Shown: positions 8,577 through 16,933, numbered from the stretch's first letter. The stretch is 33,184 nt of DNA from Chloroflexota bacterium (GCA_021787935.1 JAJYLC010000021.1:1-33184), one strand, 5' to 3'. Notes: generated from the sequence alone by a model not told the origin. A program made the numbers and translations.

Positions 8577-9704
8577 ATGGAGAAACGAAACGTCATTAAA
8601 CCTGACAGTGAATTCGTCAGGGATGTAATTGGCCTTGGTGGAGAGTCGCTGAAAAAGTGCTTTCAGTGTGGCACTTGCTCGGTGGTCTGTTCTCTGTCTC
8701 CTGGTGATAAACCTTTCCCAAGGAAAGAGATGATGTGGGCTCAGCGGGGGTTGAAGGACAGGTTGCTGAAGGATCCCGATGTGTGGCTATGTCATCGGTG
8801 TAATGACTGCACAGCATACTGTCCCCGGGATGCCAAACCGGGAGATGTCCTGGCTGCCGTCAGAAGCTATGCAATTATGAGTTATGCTCTCCCGGGCTTT
8901 TTGAGAAAAGCATTTTCATCCCCTATGTATCTACTTCCTATGCTTGCTCTTCCTGCGCTGCTTCTATTTGCTTTTCTTGGCATTGCGGGAGACCTTACGT
9001 TTCCCAAAGGTGCGATTGTCGAAAATCATATGATTCCAAACCCCGACGCGTACATCGGTATGGCTATAATAGTTGTCTTCGTCGCAGTTGTGGCTGTTGT
9101 GGGGGGCTTCAGATTCTGGAAAGGTATCAATGAATTCGAAGCAGACCCACCGCCGGCATCCGGCACCCGGATTGGCTGGCTCAAGAGCTTCGCCTTTGCC
9201 GCAGTAGATATATTTAAACATGGCGATTTCGGCAAATGTCAGGCGAATAAAATCAACCGTTTAACGCATTTAGCGATCTTCTACGGATTTATCCTTCTCC
9301 TGCTCGCTGCCTTTCTGGGCGCGGTCTATCATTTAGCGGGGATAGAGTCGCCATATTCCTTGACCAGTCCTATCAAGATAGCAGGAAATTTGGGCTCTCT
9401 CCTGCTTCTTGCTGGCTGCGGGTTGGCAATCTACAGGAGGTTTTCCACCGCGAGTAATAACAGAAGCAAGACGACCTATTTCGACTGGTTTCTCATCCTG
9501 CTGCTTTCCTTCGTTGCTATCAGCGGAGTTGCTACCGAAGTGGTTAGACTGGCTAAGCTATCGACAGCGACCTACTCAGTCTATCTGGTTCACCTCTGGC
9601 TCTTGTTCAGTCTGCTCATATATGCTCCATTCTCCAAAGGAGCTCACATCATTTACAGAACGCTGGCTATGGCCTATGCCAAACAAGTGGGGAGAGCAGT
9701 CTAG
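8577..9704 (+). CDS. qmoC: Quinone-interacting membrane-bound oxidoreductase subunit QmoC
   Basis: Membrane anchor of Qmo, a fusion of an HdrC-like iron-sulfur domain and a NarI/HdrE-like cytochrome b domain. Residues about 29-85 hold two C-x2-C-x2-C-x3-C-like clusters (CFQCGTCSVVC, CHRCNDCTAYC). About six hydrophobic segments follow from residue 118 on. Histidines in NRLTHLAIF, YLVHLW and KGAHIIYR are candidate haem ligands. The 375 residues are normal for QmoC, so the HdrD-like neighbour does not replace it. The ATG lies 10 bases after the previous stop, so it is probably co-translated. Confidence 0.9.
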   Translation: MEKRNVIKPDSEFVRDVIGLGGESLKKCFQCGTCSVVCSLSPGDKPFPRKEMMWAQRGLKDRLLKDPDVWLCHRCNDCTAYCPRDAKPGDVLAAVRSYAIMSYALPGFLRKAFSSPMYLLPMLALPALLLFAFLGIAGDLTFPKGAIVENHMIPNPDAYIGMAIIVVFVAVVAVVGGFRFWKGINEFEADPPPASGTRIGWLKSFAFAAVDIFKHGDFGKCQANKINRLTHLAIFYGFILLLLAAFLGAVYHLAGIESPYSLTSPIKIAGNLGSLLLLAGCGLAIYRRFSTASNNRSKTTYFDWFLILLLSFVAISGVATEVVRLAKLSTATYSVYLVHLWLLFSLLIYAPFSKGAHIIYRTLAMAYAKQVGRAV

Positions 9705-9743
9705 GTAACCTAATATCCACTCTAAGATGATGAGGGTAGAACG

Positions 9744-10718
9744 ATGAGGCTGTCAAAGCTTTCCGTCGCCGTTCTACTTGCTGCAATGATATTTCTGTTC
9801 AGCAGTGGCATAGGCTATGCTGCAGAAACAGCAGACCCAAGCGGTATGGGTTTAAGTCCGATAGCGTTCTTCTTCGTGTTTGTAGCTATATGCACGGCAA
9901 TAGGTGTTATTGCTGTGCTGGGTGGCGTGGGCGGTGGGGTTGTGTTTACGCCTCTGATGATGGGTTTTACACCCATAAATTCGTTCATTATCAGGGCAAC
10001 CGGATTGGTCGTAGCTTTAGCTGGGTCGCTAATTGCCGCTCGTCCTTTCCTGCGTAGAGGGCTGGCAAACGTAAAGATGCTCTTCTTTGCCGCTCTGCCT
10101 TACACCATCTTTGCTGTAGTAGGTGCTCTACTAGCCGGCTATGTTGAAACTTCAGCGGGTGATTTCGGCGAGGCTTTGATAAGGTTGATTTTGGGTTTCC
10201 TGGTAATATTTATTGCTGGTCTGATACTCTTTGGGGGCAAGAAGGTCGAGTATCCCGAAGTCAAGAAGGTAGACGGCTTTACACAAAGGCTGGGGCTGGC
10301 CATGTCTTACTGGGAACAATCAATGGATAAAGTTGTGCATTATAAAGTTAGAAGGGCACCTCTTGGAACCTTTCTGTTTTGCGCATGTGGAATAGTCTCA
10401 GGGATGTTTGGCGTGGGAGCCGGCTGGGCTATGGTCCCTGTATTCAATCTGGCTATGCTTGCTCCGCTTAAGGTTGCGGCTGCGTCCAGTAAGGTCTTGA
10501 TAGGCATAGGAGATAGCGGAGCTGTCTGGCCCTACATTATGCGTGGAGGTGTCTTTCCGCTGTTTGCAGTAGCGTGTATAGTTGGAGTAGTGATTGGAAC
10601 GAGCATAGGCGCCAGATTGATGTTCACAGTCAAGGCGCAACTTATCCGATGGATTGTTATATTAGTAATGATCGGCGCCGGAGTCAAACTGGTCATTGAT
10701 GGGTTTAATAAGTTGTAA
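9744..10718 (+). CDS. TauE/SafE (TSUP) family membrane transporter, candidate sulfate/sulfite carrier
   Basis: Polytopic inner-membrane protein of the TSUP family, whose members move sulfite, sulfoacetate and related anions. The 324 residues start with a signal-like helix and a possible cleavage site after GYA, about residue 27. About eight hydrophobic segments follow, with two glycine-rich family motifs: GGVGGGVVFTPLM (about residue 59) and GMFGVGAGWAMVP (about residue 220). A soluble loop of about 45 residues (KKVEYPEV to RRAP) splits the two halves. It follows qmoC by 39 bases in the sulfate-activation operon, so sulfate import or sulfite handling is the likely role. The substrate is inferred from position. 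Confidence 0.85.
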   Translation: MRLSKLSVAVLLAAMIFLFSSGIGYAAETADPSGMGLSPIAFFFVFVAICTAIGVIAVLGGVGGGVVFTPLMMGFTPINSFIIRATGLVVALAGSLIAARPFLRRGLANVKMLFFAALPYTIFAVVGALLAGYVETSAGDFGEALIRLILGFLVIFIAGLILFGGKKVEYPEVKKVDGFTQRLGLAMSYWEQSMDKVVHYKVRRAPLGTFLFCACGIVSGMFGVGAGWAMVPVFNLAMLAPLKVAAASSKVLIGIGDSGAVWPYIMRGGVFPLFAVACIVGVVIGTSIGARLMFTVKAQLIRWIVILVMIGAGVKLVIDGFNKL

Positions 10719-10733
10719 CGTAGGTGATGGGCT

Positions 10734-11225
10734 ATGGAAAAAGGAAAGGCTTCGGAAGTACCGGGTGGGGGAATCGTTTACGGGGAAACTGCATACTCAA
10801 AGGAAAAGGCTCCGGAAGTGCCAATCGCCGGAGTCATTTACGGAGAAATCGCCTACTGGATTGCCCTTCTCGGTATATTAATTTCAATAGTCGGTATCGC
10901 AATCTACATGAAATCCGGTGGCTACGCCGACAAGACATGTTTGCTTAACCAGCTCTGGGGTGGTGCCAGTGTGGATGCTATTTGGAAGGGTTGTGCTGGT
11001 GTTAGCAAAGCCCCTGAAGGGCATTGGTATCTGAGCAAGCTATCTTACGGGGATGGGATAGCCATGCTAGGTATAGCTGTTACTTGCTCTGCGGCAGTGT
11101 TTGGAATGTGGGGAGGGCTCTTTGGAGTGCTGCGAAGCAAATGGGGCATGTACATTGTACTTGCTCTGATAGTGGCAATAATTCTGACTATGTCTGTGGC
11201 CGGGCTTATAGTTATCAAAGAATAA
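10734..11225 (+). CDS. Small membrane protein with duplicated N-terminus, unknown function
   Basis: I do not recognise this 163-residue family. The first 42 residues are a tandem pair of 20-residue units (residues 3-22 and 23-42), each reading K-x-KA-x-EVP-x2-G-x2-YGE-x-AY. Unit 2 runs straight into a hydrophobic helix (residues 42-60). A loop with two cysteines (Cys-69, Cys-87) follows, then two more hydrophobic helices (about 105-131 and 136-160). It starts 15 bases after the transporter stop, with TAGGTGATGG upstream. Co-transcription suggests an accessory of the TauE/SafE transporter or of Qmo, but nothing in the sequence names a reaction. Confidence 0.8.
   Translation: MEKGKASEVPGGGIVYGETAYSKEKAPEVPIAGVIYGEIAYWIALLGILISIVGIAIYMKSGGYADKTCLLNQLWGGASVDAIWKGCAGVSKAPEGHWYLSKLSYGDGIAMLGIAVTCSAAVFGMWGGLFGVLRSKWGMYIVLALIVAIILTMSVAGLIVIKE
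10740..10859 (+). repeat. Tandem 60-bp in-frame duplication
   Basis: Codons 3-22 and 23-42 of the membrane protein are two diverged copies of one 60-bp unit (10740-10799 and 10800-10859). About 13 of 20 residues are identical. Third-position differences show the copies have been kept apart by selection for some time. Confidence 0.85.
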
Positions 11226-11324
11226 TGCTGTCGTCGATGCCAGACATCCCGCAATATTGAAAGTTATTAGCCCCTTCTCTGAAATCACTAAAAGATGGCC
11301 CCTAATCACTTCTAGCGGTATTTA

Positions 11325-11353
11325 TTGTCACGGACCCGTTCATTGATTATAAT
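11325..11353 (+). promoter_or_regulatory. Sigma70-type promoter of the kinase-BON gene
   Basis: TTGTCA (11325-11330) and TATAAT (11348-11353) are 17 bases apart, one mismatch from consensus. Transcription would start near 11360, 20 bases before the ATG at 11380, leaving room for AGGAGG (11369-11374). This separates the kinase-like gene from the apr-qmo operon. Confidence 0.7.
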
Positions 11354-11379
11354 CAGGGCGTGGAGAATAGGAGGATGCG

Positions 11380-12186
11380 ATGGCAATAATTACCATATCG
11401 AGGGGTACATTCAGCGGTGGGCAGACCCTGGCTGAATGCCTGGCCGAAAAGCTCGGCTATCGCTGTATATCCAGGGAAGTGATAGTTAGAGCCGCTGGGC
11501 AATATGGTGCGCCATTGGAGAAGCTGTCTGATGCACTTGCTGAACCGCCGGGATTTCTGGAACGTTTAACTACGGAAAGGGTTCACTATCTTGCCTACAT
11601 TCGGGCAGCTATTTACAAAGAGGTCAGAAACGATAATGTCATTTATCACGGACATGCAGGACATTTACTGCTCAGGGAAATTTCTCAGGTGTTGAGAATC
11701 AGGGTTATTGCAGATATGGAATTCCGGATAAAAGCTGCTATGGAGCGCAACAATTTAAACCGGGAAAAAGCTATAAAATTCATCAAGGATATCGATGAGA
11801 AAAGGGTCAAGTGGACGAGGTTCCTTTATCATGCGGATTGGTATGATCCTGCGCTATACGATGTTGTTATTAATCTGGAGCATATAAGCATTGACGATGC
11901 GTGCGGACTTGTAACTTACATAGCAAACCTGGACAAATTCAAGTCGACTCCTGAGTCGCAAAAGATTATAGATGATATGGTGCTCAGCACTGAGGTTAGG
12001 GCCGCCATTGCCAGAGATGCAGACAACTCAGACGGTAGTATTGAAATTGAGGCAAACGGAGGTGCTATCACTATTAGTGGCTCTGTGGGGTCCTTAGTGG
12101 AAGCTGATAAGATAAGAGAGATAGCCAGGAAGGTGCCTGGCGTAAAGGAAATTAATTCTAAGATGCGGATATCGACCCACTGGTAA
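11380..12186 (+). CDS. Cytidylate kinase-like (AAK6-type) protein with C-terminal BON domain
   Basis: The 268-residue protein joins two parts. Residues 1-180 resemble the cytidylate-kinase-like family: ITISRGTFSGGQTLAE is a P-loop-like start, YHGHAGHLLL and RVIADMEFR follow, and REKAIKFIKDID looks like the lid. Residues about 195-268 form a BON-like domain (a beta-alpha-beta segment with ITISGSV and VPGVKEINS), usually a phospholipid or ligand-binding module. The true phosphoryl acceptor in this family is not known, so nucleotide kinase activity is inferred. AGGAGG sits 5 bases upstream of the ATG. It has its own promoter and lies where the two sulfate-respiration operons converge. Confidence 0.82.
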   Translation: MAIITISRGTFSGGQTLAECLAEKLGYRCISREVIVRAAGQYGAPLEKLSDALAEPPGFLERLTTERVHYLAYIRAAIYKEVRNDNVIYHGHAGHLLLREISQVLRIRVIADMEFRIKAAMERNNLNREKAIKFIKDIDEKRVKWTRFLYHADWYDPALYDVVINLEHISIDDACGLVTYIANLDKFKSTPESQKIIDDMVLSTEVRAAIARDADNSDGSIEIEANGGAITISGSVGSLVEADKIREIARKVPGVKEINSKMRISTHW

Positions 12187-12226
12187 TTGAGGGCAGTTTG
12201 TGAGGATAGTACCAAAGCTAGAGCAT

Positions 12227-12290
12227 GAGGAAAGCGTAATTACAACCCACAACGACACGGGTCCTCCTTACGCTTCCCTCTCCTGTCGTT
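12227..12290. terminator. Inverted repeats between convergent operons, possible two-way terminator
   Basis: Bases 12227-12239 pair with 12268-12280 (12 of 13) across a 28-base loop. A second set, AACGACA (12251-12257) and TGTCGTT (12284-12290), pairs the loop with bases outside the stem, a pseudoknot-like layout. The position between the + strand kinase gene and the end of dsrC suits a shared terminator. Neither strand has a clear T-run, so this call is tentative. Confidence 0.35.
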
Positions 12291-12326
12291 CCCTTAACCA
12301 GTATGTCCAAATCGGGTCAGTTTCGC

Positions 12327-12647
12327 CTACACACAACCGGTAGGTTTGGGCAGTCCGGCTACCTTACAAGCTCCAGCCGCCGGTCCTTTGGGAAACATCT
12401 CGTAAACATATTTCAGTTCGAATTTATTCTGTTTGCACAGCATCCGCACCGGCGGAGCCACCCCAAATTTGATGTAGTAATCCCTGATATAGTTTACTAG
12501 CCTCCAGTGGTCCTCGGACATGGGGTGAACGCTGCTCTCCTCTTTGGCCAGGTCCTCGGCTACCTCTTTGGACCACTTGTCCGGTTCCTGGATGAAACCG
12601 TCCTCATCGATCTCGATTTCCATTCCAGCAAGTTTAGTCTTCGGCAA
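12327..12647 (-). CDS. dsrC: DsrC sulfur-carrier protein
   Basis: Small substrate protein of dissimilatory sulfite reduction: DsrAB loads sulfite sulfur onto it as a trisulfide, and DsrMKJOP re-reduces it. All 106 residues fit DsrC. The flexible C-terminal arm ends AGLPKPTGCV, with the penultimate Cys and a second Cys 11 positions earlier (GACKVAG), both needed for the redox cycle. The start is TTG behind a strong AGGAGGTG site; no ATG fits. It is last in the dsr operon, 36 bases after the dsrN stop. Confidence 0.96.
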   Translation of the reverse strand: MPKTKLAGMEIEIDEDGFIQEPDKWSKEVAEDLAKEESSVHPMSEDHWRLVNYIRDYYIKFGVAPPVRMLCKQNKFELKYVYEMFPKGPAAGACKVAGLPKPTGCV

Positions 12648-12683
12648 TTTTACACCTCCTAGATTGATTTTGCCGCTATCTCA

Positions 12684-14087
12684 TTAATTTCTTAGCACTG
12701 AAGTCAAGGGTCTTTTTCTCTCCTGCGATGCCAGAGATACGAAAGCCTCGGCCCACCCGGGTATACTCAGAGCGTGCAGGTGAGTGTAAGCCGCAAATAC
12801 ATTCTTATATATGATACCGTCTACCTCACCATCTATCCCGTGTCCTCGCCTTATATGATAGGCAAACTTGACATCGCCCAGTTTTGATAGCTTCGAATGA
12901 TGGAATTCATGACCCCGCAGGGTTAAGCCGATGGGGAAGTAAGGATTTTCCTGGATTACTTCGGCTTCCACATAGCCATGACCTTGAGGCCGCAAAGACA
13001 TATCCACCTCAGCAGGAATTATGCCGACCATTTCATGCCGCTGCCCTTGCCAGCGGATACCCCGGCATAGATACATCAGCCCGGCACATTCTGCATATAC
13101 CGGCAGGCCATCCTCAATAGCGTCGGCTATATCTGAACGAAGTGAATTATTCGATTCCAGCTCTTTCAAGAAAAGCTCGGGAAAGCCACCCCCGATATAA
13201 AGCCCATCAACCTCGGGCAATGGGTCTTGCAATGAATCAATGAAAACTAGGTCGGCACCAGCCCGGCTCAATGCCTCGAGGTTCTCCGGGTAGTAGAAGT
13301 TGAATACTCGATCCAGCATCACCCCGATCTTAGCCAGACCGGTCTTATTTTTAAGACCAGTTAAAGGAATCGCAGCCGTGACCTCAAAGCTTCGGGCAAT
13401 GTTTAAAATGCCGTCTATATCAAGGTGGGCCTCCAGCTTGCGGCCAATCCGTTCCACTGTGGATCCCGCCTTTTCAGCTTCGGGGAATGGAATGAGGCCC
13501 AGGTGACGTTCTCTCACGCAGAGGTCTGTGTCCCGGGGTATGCTTCCCACCACAGGTATGTGGCAATATTGCTCTACTGCAGTTGTCAGCTTACGCTCAT
13601 GCCGGCTGCCTGAAACATTGTTGAGGATGACCCCGGCAATCTTGACATCCTGCTGGAAATGCTGGTATCCCATCACCATGGCAGCTATGCTGCCGGTCAT
13701 ACGGGTTGCATTGACCACCAGGATAACAGGAACGTTCAAGAGACGTGCCAGGTGAGCTGTGCTTCCCCATCCCGCTGAGTCTAAACCATCATAGAGCCCC
13801 ATAGCGCCCTCAATAAGGGCCACGTCTGCTCCCTGGCAAGCCTGCTGAAAGGAAGCTAACGCCGTCTCCTCCGGCATGAAGAAAAGGTCAAGGTTTCGAC
13901 AGCTTCTGCCGGCAGCACCGGAAAGCCACGAGGGGTCAATATAGTCAGGCCCCTTTTTGAACGGCTGAACCGATAGTCCCCGCTTTCTGAGAAGAGCACA
14001 CAAGGCCAGGCTTACAATCGTCTTCCCCGAACGGCCCTGCGGCGCGGATATTAATACACTGGAACACATTCTTTTAGTACTTTTCAT
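12684..14087 (-). CDS. dsrN: DsrN, cobyrinic acid a,c-diamide synthase-like amidase
   Basis: CbiA/CobB-type ATP-dependent amidotransferase. In dsr clusters it is thought to amidate sirohaem to the sirohaem amide found in DsrAB. The 467 residues show the P-loop PQGRSGKTIVSLAL (about residues 15-28) and the Mg/substrate motif KKGPDYIDPSWL. A C-terminal class I glutamine amidotransferase domain follows, with IGGGFPE and the nucleophile region YAECAGLMYL. His residues lie in the ending segment (GHEFHHS). The ATG at 14087 has no good ribosome site; an internal ATG six codons on is the alternative. Placement between dsrD and dsrC favours DsrN over a cobalamin role. Confidence 0.9.
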   Translation of the reverse strand: MKSTKRMCSSVLISAPQGRSGKTIVSLALCALLRKRGLSVQPFKKGPDYIDPSWLSGAAGRSCRNLDLFFMPEETALASFQQACQGADVALIEGAMGLYDGLDSAGWGSTAHLARLLNVPVILVVNATRMTGSIAAMVMGYQHFQQDVKIAGVILNNVSGSRHERKLTTAVEQYCHIPVVGSIPRDTDLCVRERHLGLIPFPEAEKAGSTVERIGRKLEAHLDIDGILNIARSFEVTAAIPLTGLKNKTGLAKIGVMLDRVFNFYYPENLEALSRAGADLVFIDSLQDPLPEVDGLYIGGGFPELFLKELESNNSLRSDIADAIEDGLPVYAECAGLMYLCRGIRWQGQRHEMVGIIPAEVDMSLRPQGHGYVEAEVIQENPYFPIGLTLRGHEFHHSKLSKLGDVKFAYHIRRGHGIDGEVDGIIYKNVFAAYTHLHALSIPGWAEAFVSLASQERKRPLTSVLRN

Positions 14088-14124
14088 AAATACAATCGCA
14101 AGAGCTTATTAGCTGAAACTTCTG

Positions 14125-14221
14125 CGAGGATGCAGCCTCGTTCCAGGCTCGCTCTTCTCCAGCGGACACAGACAGCCATGCGCTCATAGTGAGTTCTCGC
14201 AGAATTGCGATGGCTGTCCGC
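14125..14221 (-). promoter_or_regulatory. Structured intergenic region between dsrD and dsrN
   Basis: GACAGCCAT (14171-14179) and its complement (14210-14218) form a 9-bp stem over a 30-base loop. GCGGAC (14162-14167) offers a competing left arm for GTCCGC (14216-14221). A smaller 5-bp stem with 6-base loop lies at 14125-14140. No gene is seen between dsrD and dsrN. These may tune transcript level downstream of dsrABD; the function is inferred. Confidence 0.4.
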
Positions 14222-14225
14222 ACCC

Positions 14226-14450
14226 CTAGAAATTCTCTGGTAAGCAGAACATCGTCGAGCTGCCTGTGGACCAGTACTTAAGCGTCCCATCGACTGTGCA
14301 ATCGTTCATCGCTTTCTGAATTGCCCGCTTCTCGTATTGTCCGCAGAGGTCATGCACGACGTCCTTCATGTAGAACTTCGTGTGGCCTTCTTTGGAGTGT
14401 TTCTGGAACCACTCTATGACCTTCTGCTTCAGCTCCTCATCATTGCTCAT
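14226..14450 (-). CDS. dsrD: DsrD, activator of dissimilatory sulfite reductase
   Basis: Small winged-helix-fold protein that speeds up DsrAB and marks the reductive (sulfate- or sulfite-reducing) pathway. The 74 residues align with the family throughout: the N-terminal EELKQKVIEWF helix, a KFYMKDVVHDL segment, the RAIQKAMNDC recognition-like helix, and the wing around LKYWSTGSSTMF. GGGAGGGGGA precedes the ATG. It lies 12 bases after dsrB in the order A-B-D. Its presence argues against a sulfur-oxidising version of the pathway. Confidence 0.95.
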   Translation of the reverse strand: MSNDEELKQKVIEWFQKHSKEGHTKFYMKDVVHDLCGQYEKRAIQKAMNDCTVDGTLKYWSTGSSTMFCLPENF

Positions 14451-14462
14451 TCCCCCTCCCTC

Positions 14463-15545
14463 CTAGGTCCATTTGAACTGGGTTGTGCTTCTGAACGTGT
14501 CCCGGGCTAACTCGAAGTCGTCAATAAGCTGAACAGGGAAAGGAAGGTCCGTAAGCTTGAAGAATCTCTCCCAACCTACTCGCTGTATCCACTCGCCCAT
14601 ACGCTCACCCATACGCGCGTTGTCCGCGTATACTTCGAAGATGTGCTTGACTGTATTCACCACCTCCGGCCAGCGGGGCGGATTATTCGGCAGGTGGGGA
14701 ACAACGACACGAGAGAACATAGGTGGCTTGCGAGCGTTAGACACCTTGCCGCCTACAAAAATAGCGACCCCGTCCCCTTCAGCATTGGCCAGGGGCATTG
14801 CCGGACAGACAGTGAAGCAGTTGCCGCAGTACATGCACTTCGTCTCATCGACGACGACGCTCTTTATATTGGGGTCAGGATGGCGCCGGATAGCCTTTGT
14901 GGGGCAGGATGCCGCAACTGTGGGTATTTCGCACATGGCACGCATCTTCTCATGGTCTATATTCGGTATCCTTGTATGCATTCCTACCACTGCCACATCG
15001 CTGGCATGGATGGCGCCGCACATGTTAAGGCAACAGGCAAGGGAAAGCCTTGTTTTGGCGGGAAGCGTCTTCTTGCCAACGAAATAGTCGTAGAGCTCGT
15101 CCATCAACGCTTTGACAATCCCTGAGGCATCGGAGGCCGCACCATGACAGTGAATCCACCCCTGGGTGTGAATAACGTTAGACAGGCAGGCTCCCGGGCC
15201 GCTTCCGGTGCCGCCCACAGGTAATCCAAGCTTATTCAGCTCCTTGATTATGGGTTCGACATTTTCCTTTTTAGGAGTCAGAAACTCCGGGTTATACCGA
15301 CTGGTGAACCTGAGATGTCCGTCACAGTACTTATCGGCTACATTACAGAGATCACGAATAAAGTCTGTGCTCACCAGCTTGGGTGACCCGGCCCTTACCG
15401 TATAAAGCTCGTCTCCGGACTCGGCGACATGCTTCATAACTCCGGGCTTTAGTATCTCGTGATACTTCCATTTACCATAATTCTTCTTAATCACATCGGG
15501 GAGCATCGTCTTAAAATCAGGGGGTCCTACATCAGTTGGGCACAT
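14463..15545 (-). CDS. dsrB: Dissimilatory sulfite reductase beta subunit
   Basis: Forms the alpha2beta2 enzyme with DsrA and reduces sulfite at the sirohaem-[4Fe-4S] centre. The sirohaem/cluster region is visible as [16 protein letters not shown] and ACCLNMCGA, with the C-x3-C pair. A ferredoxin motif C-x2-C-x2-C-x3-C ([12 protein letters not shown]) follows near residue 240. The 360 residues are of family length. AGGAGG lies upstream of the ATG. It follows dsrA after a 104-base gap with a short palindrome at 15588-15603. Confidence 0.97.
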   Translation of the reverse strand: MCPTDVGPPDFKTMLPDVIKKNYGKWKYHEILKPGVMKHVAESGDELYTVRAGSPKLVSTDFIRDLCNVADKYCDGHLRFTSRYNPEFLTPKKENVEPIIKELNKLGLPVGGTGSGPGACLSNVIHTQGWIHCHGAASDASGIVKALMDELYDYFVGKKTLPAKTRLSLACCLNMCGAIHASDVAVVGMHTRIPNIDHEKMRAMCEIPTVAASCPTKAIRRHPDPNIKSVVVDETKCMYCGNCFTVCPAMPLANAEGDGVAIFVGGKVSNARKPPMFSRVVVPHLPNNPPRWPEVVNTVKHIFEVYADNARMGERMGEWIQRVGWERFFKLTDLPFPVQLIDDFELARDTFRSTTQFKWT

Positions 15546-15649
15546 TAATTGCTTCCTCCTCTAGATTCTCTTGTTTGGTAATTCATAAACAGGCTTGCCT
15601 GTTGCATTCTGTCCATATGTCACCTTGGTGGTTGATTACGCCTCACTTT

Positions 15650-16813
15650 TTATCCCCAGAAGAAGTACGGATTTGCTCTGGGTGTGTTTACCATCTGAGG
15701 ACAAGGCTCTACATCTATGGCCTTCAGGAAGGCGGGCATTCCCATCCTGTCGATAAGCTCAGCCAACCTCTCTCTGGTCTTGCCGTTTTCATCCCACCAT
15801 TCCATGATCTTCTCCCAAAGCTGCTTTATCTCAGTATAGGGAGGTTGCACCTTGATGAAAGGAATGAGTACTGTAGAGAGGACAGCACCGTGAATTATGG
15901 GTGCTTTGGCACCGACCAGTATGGTCGCGCCAGTGTCAACACCTGGTCTGATGGCCTTTGGCATCAGGTTTATGCAGTGCATGCATCTGACACAGTCCTC
16001 GGGATGTGTCAGTTCTAGTTTGCCCTTCACCAGTTCTATTGCCTCGGTGGGGCACTTGGCGACAACCAGACGCTGAATATCGAATTTCTTATCCGCGTAC
16101 TCTTTGACCGCATTCTGATCGATCCTCAAATTATCTCTCCAGGTGCCGATTAAGCTGAAATCAGACCTGGCTATGGCGGCTACGCAGTCGTTAGGGCAAC
16201 CGGAGGCTTTGATCTTGGTCTTGTAGGGATACGGAGGCCGGTGAAGCTCCATTTGATAAGTCTTAGTTATGTCATAGATTAAGCCTAGGGTATCGAAGCA
16301 CGCCCATTCACAGCGGCCCGGGCCAACACAGGCTGTGGGTGACCTCAGGTCGGAACCTGAGCCTCCGAGGTCAAACCCGTGCTCGCTCAGCTCATCAAAA
16401 GTTGGCTGGAGTTCCTCAGTGGTGCACCCTAGGAGGATTATATCGCCGGTCGAGCCGTGGAAATTAGTCATCCCGCTGCCATGCTTGTCCCAGATATCAC
16501 AGATAGTTCTCAGCGCCTTCGTGTCATAAAACCATCCCGACGGGTGGTTGACACGCATGGTATGGAATGCCGCAACATTAGGGAACTCCTCGGGATTCTG
16601 GACGTATCTCCCGATGACACCGCCGCCGTAGCCCTTGACGCCAACGATACCGCCGTGCTTCCATTGGGTCATCTTCCTCTGGAAAGACCGTTCCTGGACT
16701 TTTATCAGGTCCTTTACCGAGTCATGCTTCTTGGCAGCCCGCTTTAGTTCTTTCACATAGCTGGGCCACGGTCCTTTCTCGAGCTCATCTACCATGGGTG
16801 TTTTATCTTCCAT
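15650..16813 (-). CDS. dsrA: Dissimilatory sulfite reductase alpha subunit
   Basis: Alpha subunit of sulfite reductase. The sirohaem/cluster ligands show as C-x5-C-x3-C ([11 protein letters not shown]) and C-x3-C (GCPNDC). The inserted ferredoxin domain has C-x2-C-x2-C followed by NLMPKA, the usual DsrA form without a classical fourth Cys in line. Catalytic-site basic residues lie in the FHGSTGDI and KTKIKASG regions. The length of 387 residues is a little short of some DsrA proteins but complete. AGGGAGG lies upstream of the ATG, and a strong promoter lies 50-80 bases before it. Confidence 0.97.
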   Translation of the reverse strand: MEDKTPMVDELEKGPWPSYVKELKRAAKKHDSVKDLIKVQERSFQRKMTQWKHGGIVGVKGYGGGVIGRYVQNPEEFPNVAAFHTMRVNHPSGWFYDTKALRTICDIWDKHGSGMTNFHGSTGDIILLGCTTEELQPTFDELSEHGFDLGGSGSDLRSPTACVGPGRCEWACFDTLGLIYDITKTYQMELHRPPYPYKTKIKASGCPNDCVAAIARSDFSLIGTWRDNLRIDQNAVKEYADKKFDIQRLVVAKCPTEAIELVKGKLELTHPEDCVRCMHCINLMPKAIRPGVDTGATILVGAKAPIIHGAVLSTVLIPFIKVQPPYTEIKQLWEKIMEWWDENGKTRERLAELIDRMGMPAFLKAIDVEPCPQMVNTPRANPYFFWG

Positions 16814-16865
16814 ATATCAACCTCCCTGATATAAAAACGTTCTATATTATTTAAGTAGCAGCTTC

Positions 16866-16895
16866 AGTATAGCATCCCATTTCTAGCTATGTCAA
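16866..16895 (-). promoter_or_regulatory. Sigma70-type promoter of dsrABDNC
   Basis: On the minus strand, TTGACA (16890-16895) and TATACT (16866-16871) are 18 bases apart. The -35 box is perfect and the -10 box has one mismatch. Transcription would begin near 16859, about 45 bases before the dsrA ATG. This lets dsrABDNC be expressed apart from dsrMKJOP, which lies upstream on the same strand. Confidence 0.75.
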
Positions 16896-16905
16896 CGCGT
16901 TCGAC
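16891..16905. promoter_or_regulatory. Imperfect palindrome over the dsrA -35 box (operator candidate)
   Basis: An AACGCGTT core (16894-16901) is a perfect 8-bp palindrome. It is flanked by GTC and GAC arms with one unpaired base. It overlaps the -35 hexamer, so a bound regulator would compete with polymerase. No cognate regulator is identified. Confidence 0.4.
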
Positions 16906-16933
16906 TGTCTTAAGGAATTTAACAGGGCGACGT

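Noticed and set aside
14557-15125. Two overlapping plus-strand frames antisense to dsrB (160-176 residues)
   Set aside because: They oppose a clear dsrB reading frame and lack any ribosome site or family pattern.
15588-15603. Palindrome AACAGGC-TT-GCCTGTT between dsrA and dsrB
   Set aside because: Very short loop and no T-run; too small to call a terminator or operator without further signs.
15650-16813. Missing fourth cysteine in the DsrA ferredoxin motif
   Set aside because: The C-x2-C-x2-C form followed by NLMPKA is the usual DsrA arrangement, so it is not a defect.
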